A stretch of DNA of 64,000 nt from Pseudomonadota bacterium (GCA_018241525.1 JAFEDR010000011.1:770126-834125), one strand, 5' to 3'; positions 31,772 to 40,474 are shown, numbered from the stretch's first letter. Notes: generated by a model not told the origin, from the letters alone. Numbers and translations: made by a program.

Positions 31772-33949
31772 TCAGAGGGCCTCGAGGTTCGCGTATGCCA
31801 GCATCAGCACCTTGCGGCCGAGGCGCTCGAAGTTCACCTCGACCTGGGCGCCCTGGCCATGGCCATCGAGCCGCAGGATCACCCCTTCGCCGAAGCGCCC
31901 GTGGCGCACGCGCTGGCCGAGTCGCATGCCACCGGCCGCCGGCGCCGGCTCCTCGTAGCTCGCCGCGTTGGCCCGCGCCCGCGGCTGGTATACCGGCCGC
32001 GACACCTGCACGCGCGGACGGACCTCCTCGACGAGCTCGGGCGGCACCTCGGCGATGAAGCGCGACGGCGTGCCGAACTGGTCGACGCCGTGCAGGCGCC
32101 GCTGCTCGGCGTAGGTCAGGTACAGCCGGCGCATCGCCCGGGTGATGCCGACGTAGGCGAGCCGGCGTTCCTCCTCGAGCCCGCCGATGTCGGTGACCGA
32201 GCGCTGGTGCGGGAACAGGCCGTCCTCGAGGCCGCACAGGAACACCACCGGGAACTCCAGGCCCTTGGCGGAGTGCAGCGTCATCATCTGCACGCTGTCT
32301 TCCCATTCGCTCGCCTGGCCCTCGCCGCTCTCGAGCGCGGCGTGCGCCAGGAAGCTGTCGAGCGGCGCGAGCTCGCCGGTGTCCTCGGTCGAGAAGCCGC
32401 GCGCCGCCGAGACGAGCTCCTCGAGGTTCTCGACCCGCGCCTCGCCGCGCTCGCCCTTCTCCTTGCGGAAGTGCTCGAGCAGGCCCGCGCCGGCGATCAC
32501 GCGGTCGACCTGGTCGTGCAGCGGCAGTCCCGTGCACTCGCGCGCCAGCCGCTCGACGAGCGCCAGGAAGCCGTGCATCGAGGCCGCGCCCTTCGGCCCG
32601 AGCGCGCCGCTCGCGATGCTGGACCCGGCCGCCTCCCACAGCGACAGCGCCTGATCGCGCGCGGTCTGGCGCAGGATCTCGAGGCTCTTGGCGCCGATGC
32701 CGCGGGTCGGCAGGTTCACGACGCGCTCGAACGAGGCGTCGTCGCGGCGGTTGGAGATCAGCCGCAGGTAGGCGAGCGCATCCTTGATCTCGGCGCGCTC
32801 GAAGAACCGCAGGCCGCCATAGACGCGGTAGGGGATGCGCGCCGCGATCAGCGCCTCCTCGAGCACCCGCGACTGCGCGTTCGAGCGGTACAGCACGCCG
32901 CAGTCCTGGCGCCGTCCGCCCTGGCGGGTCCAGTCGCGGATCCGGTCGATGATGAAGTCGGCCTCGTCGCGCTCGTTGAAGGCCGCGTACACCCGGATCG
33001 GGTCGCCCCGCTCGCCGTCGGTCCACAGCGTCTTGCCCATCCTGCCGGCGTTGTGGCTGATCAGCGCGTTGGCGGCGTTCAGGATGGTGGCGCTCGAGCG
33101 ATAGTTCTGCTCGAGGCGGAACACGGTCGTGCCCGGGAAGTCGCGCTGGAAGCGCTGGATGTTCTCGATGCGCGCGCCGCGCCAGCCGTAGATCGACTGG
33201 TCGTCGTCGCCGACCACGAACGGCAGGCTCTCCGGCCCGGCGAGCGCCTTGAGCCACAGATACTGGATCGCGTTCGTGTCCTGGAACTCGTCGACCAGCA
33301 CGTGGCGGAAGCGGCGGCGGTAGTGGGCGATGAGCTCCGGCACGTCGCGCCACAGCTCGTAGGAGCGCAGCAGCAGCTCGGCGAAGTCGACCACGCCCGA
33401 GCGGCGGCAGGCGTCCTCGTAGGCCGCGTACACCTTGATCATCACGCGGCGCGTGCCGTCGCCGTCGTCGCTGAGCGCCTGCGGCCGCCGGCCCTCGTCC
33501 TTCTGCGCGTTGATGAAGTACTGCAGGTCCTTCGGCACCCAGCGGGTCTCGTCCAGCTCGAGCGCGCGCACCACCTTCTTGACGAGGCGCAGCTGGTCGT
33601 CGGAGTCGAGGATCTGGAAGGTCTGCGGCAGCCCCGCCTCGCGCCAGTGCAGCCGCAGCAGGCGATGGGCGAGGCCGTGGAAGGTGCCGATCCAGAGGGC
33701 CCCGCCCGGCACGTTCAGCAGCGACTCGATGCGACCGCGCATCTCGCCGGCGGCCTTGTTGGTGAAGGTCACCGCCAGGATCGAGTGCGGCGAGACCGCC
33801 TCCTGCGAGATCAGCCAGGCCACCCGGTGCACGAGCACGCGGGTCTTGCCGCTGCCGGCGCCGGCGAGCACCAGGATCGGACCGGGAGGGGCGCTGACGA
33901 CGGCGCGCTGCGCCTCGTTGAGGTGCGCGAGGAGGTCTTCGGGTTGCAC
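31772..33949 (-). CDS. uvrD: DNA helicase II UvrD
   Basis: A 725-residue superfamily-1A 3'-5' helicase for nucleotide-excision and mismatch repair. Motif I is AGAGSGKT near residue 32, motif Ia VTFTNKAAGEM, motif II VDEFQDTN, motif III VVGDDDQSIYGWRGA, motif IV LEQNYRSS, motif V MTLHSAKGLEFPVVF and motif VI YVGITRAMRRLYLTYA. The length equals that of E. coli UvrD (720). The C-terminus ends with the short RNA-polymerase/Tudor-like fold (LGQRVRHGRFGEGVIL). The start is a GTG with a -10-like box 7 nt upstream. Confidence 0.95.
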   Translation of the reverse strand: MQPEDLLAHLNEAQRAVVSAPPGPILVLAGAGSGKTRVLVHRVAWLISQEAVSPHSILAVTFTNKAAGEMRGRIESLLNVPGGALWIGTFHGLAHRLLRLHWREAGLPQTFQILDSDDQLRLVKKVVRALELDETRWVPKDLQYFINAQKDEGRRPQALSDDGDGTRRVMIKVYAAYEDACRRSGVVDFAELLLRSYELWRDVPELIAHYRRRFRHVLVDEFQDTNAIQYLWLKALAGPESLPFVVGDDDQSIYGWRGARIENIQRFQRDFPGTTVFRLEQNYRSSATILNAANALISHNAGRMGKTLWTDGERGDPIRVYAAFNERDEADFIIDRIRDWTRQGGRRQDCGVLYRSNAQSRVLEEALIAARIPYRVYGGLRFFERAEIKDALAYLRLISNRRDDASFERVVNLPTRGIGAKSLEILRQTARDQALSLWEAAGSSIASGALGPKGAASMHGFLALVERLARECTGLPLHDQVDRVIAGAGLLEHFRKEKGERGEARVENLEELVSAARGFSTEDTGELAPLDSFLAHAALESGEGQASEWEDSVQMMTLHSAKGLEFPVVFLCGLEDGLFPHQRSVTDIGGLEEERRLAYVGITRAMRRLYLTYAEQRRLHGVDQFGTPSRFIAEVPPELVEEVRPRVQVSRPVYQPRARANAASYEEPAPAAGGMRLGQRVRHGRFGEGVILRLDGHGQGAQVEVNFERLGRKVLMLAYANLEAL

Positions 33950-33956
33950 GGCCGCG

Positions 33957-33962
33957 ATTCTA
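33957..33962 (-). promoter_or_regulatory. -10 hexamer 7 nt before the uvrD start
   Basis: TAGAAT (five of six consensus positions) on the minus strand, spaced 7 nt from the GTG at 33949. This implies a leaderless uvrD message. It sits between uvrD and the 3' end of the AI-2E-family gene. Confidence 0.4.
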
Positions 33963-35042
33963 TCGGCTCGCGAGCGACTCGTCTGCGAAGCGGGTGAGCG
34001 CCACGAGCAGCGAAATGAGGATCGGGCCCAGGAACATCCCGACCATGCCGAACGCCGCGAGGCCGCCGAGCACGCCGACGAACACCGCGAGCGTCGGCAC
34101 CTCCGAGCGGCCCGAGATCAGCAGCGGACGCAGCAGGTTGTCGGCGAGCCCGACGATCAGCGTGCCCCAGATCAGCAGGAACACGCCCGCGCCGGTGTGG
34201 CCGGCGAGCAGCAACCAGGCCGCGCCCGGGCCCCAGACGAACGCGGTGCCGCCGACCGGCAGCACCGACAGCACCGCCGCGGCGACCCCGAAGACCACCG
34301 GCGAGGGCAGGCCGACCAGCGCGAAGCCGACCGCCACCGACACGCCCTGCAGGGCCGAGGTGGCGAGCGTGCCGAAGACGACCGCGCGCGTCACGTCGCC
34401 AAGGTGGTGGGCGAGCCGCTCCGTGTGCCGCGCCTCGAGGGGCACGAGGCCGAGCGCGGCGCCGTACATCGCGCGGCCGTCGCGCAGCACGAAGAACAGC
34501 AGGAACATCATGATCGTGAAGCTCGCGACCGTGCCGAGCGCGCCCAGGAACGCGCGCCCGCCGAGCGTCGCGAGCGGCTGCAGCATCTGCTCGGCGCCCG
34601 CCACCAGCCAGCCGCGCAGCTGGTCCGCCGAGATCGCGAGGTGCGACTCGGCCCACTCGATCGCATGCTGCGCGGCGGGCAGGTCCGCGAGGTCGCTGAG
34701 CGAGTGGATGCGCAGCTCCGCGACCAGCCGCTGCAGCGCGGCGATGAGTCCGCCGAGCTCGTTGGCGAAGGCCCCGCCGATCAGCGTCAGCGGACCGATG
34801 AAGAGCAGGAAGGTCAGCGCCGTCAGCGTCAGCGCGGCGAGCCCCGCCCGGCCCCGCCAGAGCCGCGTCAGCCGCCGCTGCAGCGGGAACATCAGGTAGC
34901 CGAGCACCACCGCCCAGGCGAACGGCGCCATGAACGGCTCGACTACGCGATACAGCAGCAGCCCGACGACCGCGAGCGCCACCAGCGCGAAGGCGCGCCG
35001 GTAGAAGGAGAGGTCACGGTCGTCGTCGCGGGGCCCGGGCAT
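33960..35042 (-). CDS. AI-2E-family (UPF0118) transporter / permease
   Basis: A 360-residue inner-membrane protein of the AI-2E exporter family, whose members include TqsA and Na+/H+ or solute exporters. About seven helices are visible, with the conserved C-terminal block VLPVGGTAFVWGPGAAWLL, then NLLRPLLISGRSEVPTLAVF and LGGLAAFGMVGMFLGPI. The substrate is unknown; the name does not prove autoinducer-2 transport. I start it at the ATG at 35042 (MPGPRDDDRD), with a GAGGAA ribosome site. A frame extends to 35087 over the shared promoter palindrome. Confidence 0.85.
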   Translation of the reverse strand: MPGPRDDDRDLSFYRRAFALVALAVVGLLLYRVVEPFMAPFAWAVVLGYLMFPLQRRLTRLWRGRAGLAALTLTALTFLLFIGPLTLIGGAFANELGGLIAALQRLVAELRIHSLSDLADLPAAQHAIEWAESHLAISADQLRGWLVAGAEQMLQPLATLGGRAFLGALGTVASFTIMMFLLFFVLRDGRAMYGAALGLVPLEARHTERLAHHLGDVTRAVVFGTLATSALQGVSVAVGFALVGLPSPVVFGVAAAVLSVLPVGGTAFVWGPGAAWLLLAGHTGAGVFLLIWGTLIVGLADNLLRPLLISGRSEVPTLAVFVGVLGGLAAFGMVGMFLGPILISLLVALTRFADESLASR

Positions 35043-35076
35043 CCGCGTGTTCCTCGATGGAGGCGGTCGCGGAGCC

Positions 35077-35088
35077 GATGCTAGCATC
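35077..35088. promoter_or_regulatory. 12-bp palindrome forming back-to-back extended -10 elements
   Basis: GATGCTAGCATC is a perfect palindrome. On each strand it reads TGCTAGCAT, an extended -10. On the plus strand it ends 5 nt before the acetate kinase ATG at 35093. On the minus strand it lies about 35 nt before the AI-2E-family ATG. It could also be an operator. Confidence 0.4.
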
Positions 35089-35092
35089 GCGC

Positions 35093-36892
35093 ATGGCCAC
35101 CGCCGTGCTCGTCCTCAACTGCGGCAGCTCCTCGCTGAAGGCCGCGCTCCTCGACGGCAGCGGCAGGCGCCTGACCGGCCTCGAGATCGAGGGGCTCGGC
35201 CTGCGGCCCCGGCTCCGCATCGGCGGCGAGAGCCGCGAGGTCGACGCCGCCGGGCCGGCGGCTGCGGTGCGGCTCGCGCTCGACGAGCTCGCGGCCCGCG
35301 GTGCGCCACCGGGCGCGTACGCCGCCGTCGGCCACCGCATCGTGCACGGCGGCGAGCGCTTCACCGCCCCGGTCGCGATCGACGACGCGGTCGCGGCCGA
35401 GCTCGCGGCGCTCGGCCCGCTGGCACCGCTGCACAATCCGCCCGCGCTCGAGGGTCTGGCCGCCGCCCGCGAACGCCTGCCGGCGCTGCCGCACGTCGCG
35501 GTGTTCGACACCGCCTTCCACGCCACCCTGCCGCGGCGCGCCCGCGAGTACGCGCTGCCGCGCGAGCTCGCGGCGCGCCTCGGGCTGCGACGCTACGGCT
35601 TCCACGGCACCAGCCACGCCCACGTGGCGGGAGTGGCCGCGGGCTGGCTGCGCCGGCCGCTCGAGGAGCTGCGCCTCGTGACCTGCCACCTCGGTGCCGG
35701 CGCCAGCGTCACCGCGGTCGAGTTCGGCCGCAGCGTCGAGACCAGCATGGGCTATACGCCGCTCGAGGGGCTGGTGATGGCGACGCGCTCGGGCGACCTC
35801 GACCCGGGCGTGGTGCTCGCGCTGCTGCGCGAGGGCCGCTCGGTCGAGGAGCTCGATCGGCTGCTGAACCGGGAGTCGGGGCTCGTGGGCCTGGCGGGCA
35901 CCGCCGACATGCGCGAGGTCGAGGCGCGCGCCCGCGCCGGCGACGACGGCTGCCGGCTGGCGCTGCAGGTCTATGCGCACCGCGCGCGCAAGTACGTCGG
36001 CGCCTACGCTGCGGTCATGGGCGGCGTCGACGCGATCGTGTTTACCGCCGGCGTCGGCCAGAACAGCGCCCTGCTGCGCAGCCGGATCGCGCAGCGGCTC
36101 GAGTTCCTGGGCGCGCTGCTCGACGACGACCGCAATCGCGATGCGCGGGTCGGGACCGAGCAGCCGGTGGCCGAGATCTCGGCGCCGGAGTCGCGCTGCC
36201 GGCTGCTGGTGGTCGCGACCGACGAGGAGGCGGCGATCGCCGCCGCGGTGCGTCGCCTGATCGGCGGCCACCACGCGGTGAAGTCGGGCGCGCGAATCCC
36301 GATCGCGGTCTCCGGGCGCCACGTGCACCTGACCCGGGCGAGCGTCGAGGCGTTGTTCGGTCCCGGCCACGTGCTCGGTCACGCCCGCGAGATCTCGCAG
36401 CCCGGCCAGTTTGCGGCCGCCGAGACGGTCACGCTGGTCGGGCCGCACGGCCGGATCGAGCACGTGCGCATCGTCGGGCCCGAGCGCCAGGCCGACCAGG
36501 TCGAGATCTCGCGCACCGACGAGTTCGTGCTCGGCGTCGATGCGCCGGTGCGCGAGTCGGGCGATCTCGCGCACACGCCCGGCATCCGCATCGAGGGGCC
36601 GCGCGGCGTGGTCACGACCGCCGGCGGCGTGATCTGCGCGCTGCGCCACATCCACATGACGACGCGCGACGCCGCTGCGCTCGGCGTCGAGGACGGCGAC
36701 GACGTCGACGTGCGCGTCGATTGCGGCGGGCGCAGCCTGACCTTCGGCGCCGTGCGCGTGCGGGTGCGCGACGACTACCGGCTCGAGATGCACGTCGACA
36801 CGGACGAGGCGAACGCCGCCGGCATCGGGCCCGGCTCGGAAGGCGTGCTGGAGGCGGTCGAGGCGAGCGCCCGGGTCGTGCGGCGCGACTGA
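35093..36892 (+). CDS. fused acetate kinase - PduL-type phosphate acyltransferase
   Basis: A 599-residue fusion. Residues 1 to ~390 are an ASKHA acetate/propionate kinase: LNCGSSSLK at the N-terminus, GHRIVHGG, FDTAFHATLP, YGFHGTSHAHV, TCHLGAGASV and FTAGVGQNSALLR. Residues ~400-599 are a complete PduL phosphotransacylase with all metal-binding positions: SGRHVHL, RHIHMT and LEMHVDTDEANAA. Together the enzyme should interconvert acyl-CoA, acyl-phosphate and acetate/propionate with ATP. PduL is best known from microcompartments, but no shell genes occur here and the usual N-terminal encapsulation peptide is replaced by the kinase. I chose the ATG at 35093 (MATAVLVLNCG); an ATG at 35057 is in frame but adds non-family residues. 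Confidence 0.88.
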   Translation: MATAVLVLNCGSSSLKAALLDGSGRRLTGLEIEGLGLRPRLRIGGESREVDAAGPAAAVRLALDELAARGAPPGAYAAVGHRIVHGGERFTAPVAIDDAVAAELAALGPLAPLHNPPALEGLAAARERLPALPHVAVFDTAFHATLPRRAREYALPRELAARLGLRRYGFHGTSHAHVAGVAAGWLRRPLEELRLVTCHLGAGASVTAVEFGRSVETSMGYTPLEGLVMATRSGDLDPGVVLALLREGRSVEELDRLLNRESGLVGLAGTADMREVEARARAGDDGCRLALQVYAHRARKYVGAYAAVMGGVDAIVFTAGVGQNSALLRSRIAQRLEFLGALLDDDRNRDARVGTEQPVAEISAPESRCRLLVVATDEEAAIAAAVRRLIGGHHAVKSGARIPIAVSGRHVHLTRASVEALFGPGHVLGHAREISQPGQFAAAETVTLVGPHGRIEHVRIVGPERQADQVEISRTDEFVLGVDAPVRESGDLAHTPGIRIEGPRGVVTTAGGVICALRHIHMTTRDAAALGVEDGDDVDVRVDCGGRSLTFGAVRVRVRDDYRLEMHVDTDEANAAGIGPGSEGVLEAVEASARVVRRD

Positions 36893-36915
36893 CGGCGCGA
36901 CTTACCGCGCGCGGC

Positions 36916-37191
36916 TCAGCTCAGGTCGTAGAGCCGCGAGTCGTGCGCCAGCAGCTCGACCTCGTCGGCGACTTCGCGGCAGCGCTGGCGCGCCTGGGCG
37001 AGACGCAGCTGCGCGACGATGAAGTCGGGGTCATCGCGCCCGGCGCAGCCGCGCAGCGCGTGGTAGCCGGTCAGTGCCGCCGCGAGCCGCTCGTTGGCGA
37101 TGCGCCAGCGGCGCTCGAGGGCGCGATAGCGGGCGTCGTCCTCGCGCTCGAGGTCGTTCGCCGCGGCCAACCACTCGAGTTCGTAGCCCAT
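36916..37191 (-). CDS. small Arg/Glu-rich protein of unknown function
   Basis: A 91-residue soluble protein, largely helical, with alternating charged residues (DLEREDDARYRALERRWR) and a heptad-like C-terminal half. I recognise no family. It starts at ATG 37191 (MGYELEW) or at ATG 37215, eight codons earlier. It lies 65 nt downstream of the HIT gene on the same strand and is convergent with the acetate kinase fusion, 23 nt apart. A real gene is likely from spacing and codon use, but unproven. Confidence 0.5.
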   Translation of the reverse strand: MGYELEWLAAANDLEREDDARYRALERRWRIANERLAAALTGYHALRGCAGRDDPDFIVAQLRLAQARQRCREVADEVELLAHDSRLYDLS

Positions 37192-37256
37192 GCACAGAGC
37201 CTCGCGGCTGCACATGACGCGCGGACGACTGGCCGGTGACAATCGCGTGACGGGCG

Positions 37257-37679
37257 TCAGCCGCCGAGCGCGGCCCGGATGCGCGCCGCGTGCGCCTCGA
37301 GCACCAGCGGGTCGGCCTTGTCGCGCGCGTGCGGCCGCCAGGCGCCGGCGGTGTAGACCGGGATCACGTGGAAGTGCAGGTGGAACACGGTCTGGCCCGC
37401 GGTCTGGCCGTTGAACTGCGTGACCACGACGCCCGGCGCCGAGAACGCGCGCTGCACCGCTCGCGCGACGCGCTGCGTGGTGCGGATTGCCGCAGCCACC
37501 GACTCCGGCGCAGTCTCGAACAGGTTCTCGCCGGCGACCTTCGGTATCACCAGCGTGTGGCCGTCGGACTGCGGCATGATGTCCATGAAGGCGAGCGTCT
37601 CGGCGTCCTCGAACACCTTCACGCAAGGGATCTCGCCGCGCACCATGCGCGCGAAGATGTTGTTCGGGTCGTATGCCAT
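37257..37679 (-). CDS. HIT-family nucleotide-binding protein
   Basis: A 140-residue histidine-triad protein with the catalytic HLHFHVIP motif at about residues 101-108, preceded by NGQTAGQTVFHLHFH context. The IFARMVRGEIPCVKVFEDAE N-terminus and PQSDGHTLVIPK are typical of bacterial Hint/HinT-like hydrolases of purine phosphoramidates or Ap4A-like compounds. The ATG has a GGAG ribosome site. It is followed closely by the small unknown gene and preceded by a zinc peptidase gene (15 nt). Confidence 0.9.
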   Translation of the reverse strand: MAYDPNNIFARMVRGEIPCVKVFEDAETLAFMDIMPQSDGHTLVIPKVAGENLFETAPESVAAAIRTTQRVARAVQRAFSAPGVVVTQFNGQTAGQTVFHLHFHVIPVYTAGAWRPHARDKADPLVLEAHAARIRAALGG

Positions 37680-37694
37680 CGGCCGGGCCTCCGC

Positions 37695-38555
37695 TCAGAG
37701 CTCGCGCGCGCGGAACGTATCGCAACCGGCCAGTCCGCCGCCCTCGAGGCCGCGCCGGAACCAGCGCATGCGCTGCTCGGAGCTGCCGTGCGTGAAGGAA
37801 TCGGGCGTCACGTAGCCGCGCGCCGCGCGCTGCGGCCGATCATCGCCGACCGCGCTCGCGGCGCGCAACGCGGCGTCGATGTCGTCGGGGCCGAGCTTGA
37901 GCGCCTGCGTGCTGCGCTTCGCCCACACGCCCGCGAGGCAATCGGCCTGCAGTTCCAGGCGCACGGACAGCTGGTTGGCGCGGCGCTCGTCGGCCTGCTC
38001 CTCGGCGGCGTGCACCTTGTCGGAGATGCCGAGCAGGTTCTGCACGTGGTGGCCGACCTCGTGCGCCACCACGTAGGCCCGCGCGAACTCGCCCGGCGCG
38101 CCGAAGCGCGCGGCCAGCTCGTCGAAGAACGACAGGTCGAGGAACACGCGCTGGTCGCCCGGGCAGTAGAACGGCCCCATCGCCGCCGCGGCGGTGCCGC
38201 AGGCCGACTGCACGTGCCCGGTGAAGAGCACGAGATGCGGGTTCACGTACTCGCTGCCGCGGCCCTGGAACTCGGCGTGCCAGACGTCTTCGGTCTCGGC
38301 GAGCACGACCGCGACGAAGTGCCGCGCGTCGGCCTCGCCGGCCGACTCGCGGTACTCGCCGCGCGGGCCCGCCGCCGACGGCGCCGGTGGCTGCTGGATG
38401 CCGTCGAGCACGTCGCGCGGGTCGCCGCCGAGCAGCGCATAGACGATTGCGAGCACCACGGTCCCGAGGCCGCCGCCGACGACCGCGGTGCGGCCGAACG
38501 AGCCGCCGCGGCGGTCCTCGATGTTGTCGCTCTCGCGCTGTCCTCTCCAGTCCAC
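37695..38555 (-). CDS. neutral zinc metallopeptidase, YpfJ/KPN_02809 family
   Basis: A 286-residue protein with an N-terminal cytosolic tip (WRGQRESDNIEDRRGG), one membrane helix (GLGTVVLAIVYALLGG) and a periplasmic metallopeptidase domain. The zinc site is HEVGHHVQ, followed by EEQADERRANQLSVRLELQADC, cut here to its recognisable core, where the downstream Glu is the third ligand. Function in bacteria is unknown. I prefer the GTG at 38555, as a GGGGGGAG ribosome site precedes it and the family begins with this W-R-G sequence. A GTG at 38576 is the alternative. Confidence 0.87.
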   Translation of the reverse strand: MDWRGQRESDNIEDRRGGSFGRTAVVGGGLGTVVLAIVYALLGGDPRDVLDGIQQPPAPSAAGPRGEYRESAGEADARHFVAVVLAETEDVWHAEFQGRGSEYVNPHLVLFTGHVQSACGTAAAAMGPFYCPGDQRVFLDLSFFDELAARFGAPGEFARAYVVAHEVGHHVQNLLGISDKVHAAEEQADERRANQLSVRLELQADCLAGVWAKRSTQALKLGPDDIDAALRAASAVGDDRPQRAARGYVTPDSFTHGSSEQRMRWFRRGLEGGGLAGCDTFRAREL

Positions 38556-38585
38556 GGCGGCGCTCCCCCCGGTCACTGTGCGGGG

Positions 38586-38591
38586 ATCATA
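38586..38591 (-). promoter_or_regulatory. putative -10 box for the ypfJ-like gene
   Basis: TATGAT on the minus strand, with an expected start site about 24 nt before the GTG at 38555. The same message could carry the HIT and small unknown genes. Confidence 0.35.
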
Positions 38592-38615
38592 GCGCCGCGC
38601 GCCGGCGCCGCGCCG

Positions 38616-40235
38616 TCAGGGATGGCGCAGGATGCGGTTCATCAGCACCGTCGGCTTCGCGATGTGCCCCTCGGAGCGCAGCACCCCGGGTGGCGCCACG
38701 CCGCTCGCGACCGGGCAGGTGCCGGTCGCGATGTAGCCGAGCGCGGCGGCCACGCGTCCCTCCTGGGGACTGCCGAGCGCGTGGCTGAAGTCGTCGGCGA
38801 CCGAGCAGCCGGGGATCTGCGTACCGGTCGTCGAGGTCGTGTTGGCTGCCACGAAGCCATCGGTGTAGTCGCCGAAGCCGACCTGGTTCACGCCCTTGAA
38901 CTGGATCGAGAAGTACGTCGTGCCGCAGTTGTCCTGCGGGTAGAAGCCGTACGGCTTGCCGCAGGTCTGCGAGCCGATCAGCACGACGTTGACGCCGATG
39001 CCGCGCAGGCCGTTGATGATCGCCTCGCTGGCCGAGCAGGTGTCGCCGCCCGTCAGCACGTACACCGTGTGCAGGTTGAGCGCCGGCAGCGCCGAGCCGT
39101 TCGTGACCCGCGAATCAAAGCCCTGGGCGGTGCTCCAGAACGGCGTCGGCGTGATCGCCTGCCCGGTGATGGGGTCGGTGGTCGGGTACTTGTCGTTGAA
39201 CGCGACCAGATCGAAGGTCTTGTTGGTGGTCTGCGCCGAGCCCGCCACCATGTAGGCGAGCTCGCTCGCGATGTCGAGGTAGCCGCCACCGTTGTAGCGG
39301 ATATCGAGCACGAGGTCGGTGACGTTCGCCTGCGAGAGCGTCGTGATCGCCTGCTTCAGGAAGTACTCGGCGGTCGCGATGTGGTCGTTGAAGAGCAGGT
39401 AGCCGACCGTGGTCCCGGGAATCAGCCCGACGTTCTGCACCGGTGTCTCGGTGACGGTGGTCGAGGTCATCGTCACGGTGCGGCTCGCCCCGCCCGGCGT
39501 GTCCACGACCGTGAACGTGTGCGTCTGGCCGGCGGCCGACGGAAACAGCCCGGCGTTCAGCGTGTTGATGCTGGCCTGGTCGTTCGAGTTGATGAGGTCG
39601 ACGCCGTCGACCGCGATGATCTCGGCGCCGCGCGCGAGGTTCACGCTCGCACTCGTCGCCGGATAGCCGGACGCGGCGGGCTCGGTGTAGGCGACCAGCG
39701 CCTTGCGCGGCGGCACGACCGCGATCAGCGTCCAGGTCGCGCCGTAGCCGACCGAGGCGCCGCTGTTCGACAGCGCCTCCCAGGCCGCGGTCGAGTAGGT
39801 GAAGTGGAACTTGTCCTTAGCACTTCCGGTCGATGTAATCGCTGGCGTCTTATCTGCGTCGAAGTAACCAATTGCCGTCGACGTGTCGTAGGACTTCCCG
39901 GAGATAGAGAAGCTATTCAGGTTCGGATCGAAATCCGGAGCTTCGCTGTACCAGAGGTAGTACGCGTTGATCCAGGAGCGGATCCAGAACTTCTCCCAGA
40001 CGACCGACCCCAGCTGGTCGGGGTAGGCCTTGCCGGTGCCAGGATCGGTCCCGGTGCGCGGGTTGGCGCAGTAGCCCGCGAAGGTGGAGGCGGCCGGGTA
40101 GGTACCGGCCGTGTAGGTTGGGTTCGGGGGCGGACCGGTCATCGAGGGGCCGCCGCCACCCCCGCCGCCGCCACATGCGGCAACCAGCAGCGTCGCCGCG
40201 GCCGCCAGACCCGCCCGGATTCCGTTCCTGCCCAT
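38616..40235 (-). CDS. S41-family (C-terminal processing-like) peptidase, lipoprotein
   Basis: A 539-residue envelope protein with lipobox LVAAC (lipidated cysteine 21) followed by eight glycines. A PDZ-like region (about 190-260; GAEIIAVDG) precedes the S41 core. The catalytic serine is in GGDTCSASEAIINGLRG and the lysine in IGSQTCGKPYGF; LVLDIRYNGGGYLDIASELA is the substrate-cradle motif. It would cleave envelope peptides, but the substrate is unknown. Several extra Cys residues around the active site suggest disulfides. Bases 39820-39940 are clearly less GC-rich than the rest of the gene. Confidence 0.85.
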   Translation of the reverse strand: MGRNGIRAGLAAAATLLVAACGGGGGGGGPSMTGPPPNPTYTAGTYPAASTFAGYCANPRTGTDPGTGKAYPDQLGSVVWEKFWIRSWINAYYLWYSEAPDFDPNLNSFSISGKSYDTSTAIGYFDADKTPAITSTGSAKDKFHFTYSTAAWEALSNSGASVGYGATWTLIAVVPPRKALVAYTEPAASGYPATSASVNLARGAEIIAVDGVDLINSNDQASINTLNAGLFPSAAGQTHTFTVVDTPGGASRTVTMTSTTVTETPVQNVGLIPGTTVGYLLFNDHIATAEYFLKQAITTLSQANVTDLVLDIRYNGGGYLDIASELAYMVAGSAQTTNKTFDLVAFNDKYPTTDPITGQAITPTPFWSTAQGFDSRVTNGSALPALNLHTVYVLTGGDTCSASEAIINGLRGIGVNVVLIGSQTCGKPYGFYPQDNCGTTYFSIQFKGVNQVGFGDYTDGFVAANTTSTTGTQIPGCSVADDFSHALGSPQEGRVAAALGYIATGTCPVASGVAPPGVLRSEGHIAKPTVLMNRILRHP

Positions 40236-40263
40236 GGACCCCTCCGCCCGGAAAAACTCCAGC

Positions 40264-40293
40264 TATATCAGGCGTCGCGCAGTCGTCTGTCAA
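40264..40293 (-). promoter_or_regulatory. sigma-70-type promoter of the S41 peptidase gene
   Basis: On the minus strand a perfect -35 TTGACA (40293-40288) is followed after 18 nt by GATATA (40269-40264), which overlaps an alternative TATAGC at 20 nt. The start ATG, with a GGAGGGG ribosome site, lies about 30 nt beyond. This is the only consensus -35 I found in the window. Confidence 0.5.
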
Positions 40294-40474
40294 TTGGCTA
40301 CGATGTGTCGGACCGGCGACAGTCGGGCCCGGCGGGGGCCTCGCGGGCGTGGCTCGTTCCCTTTCAGGGACGGAGACGGCAAGCTGGCGGATTGGGAGGT
40401 TCGCGCGGGATGAGGATCCATCAGCAGGCGGCGGCGTACCCCGGACGACCGGGCGGGCGGGCGCGGGTGAGGCG

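Noticed and set aside
28856..33997. A 1713-codon open frame on the plus strand
   Set aside because: It lies antisense to trkH, trkA and uvrD, all with complete family motifs. Its product is Arg/Ala/His/Gln-rich without domains: a typical high-GC shadow.
35057..35092. An upstream ATG start for the acetate kinase fusion
   Set aside because: The twelve extra residues do not resemble kinase N-termini and would place the start before the -10 palindrome. LNCGSSSLK follows directly from the ATG at 35093.
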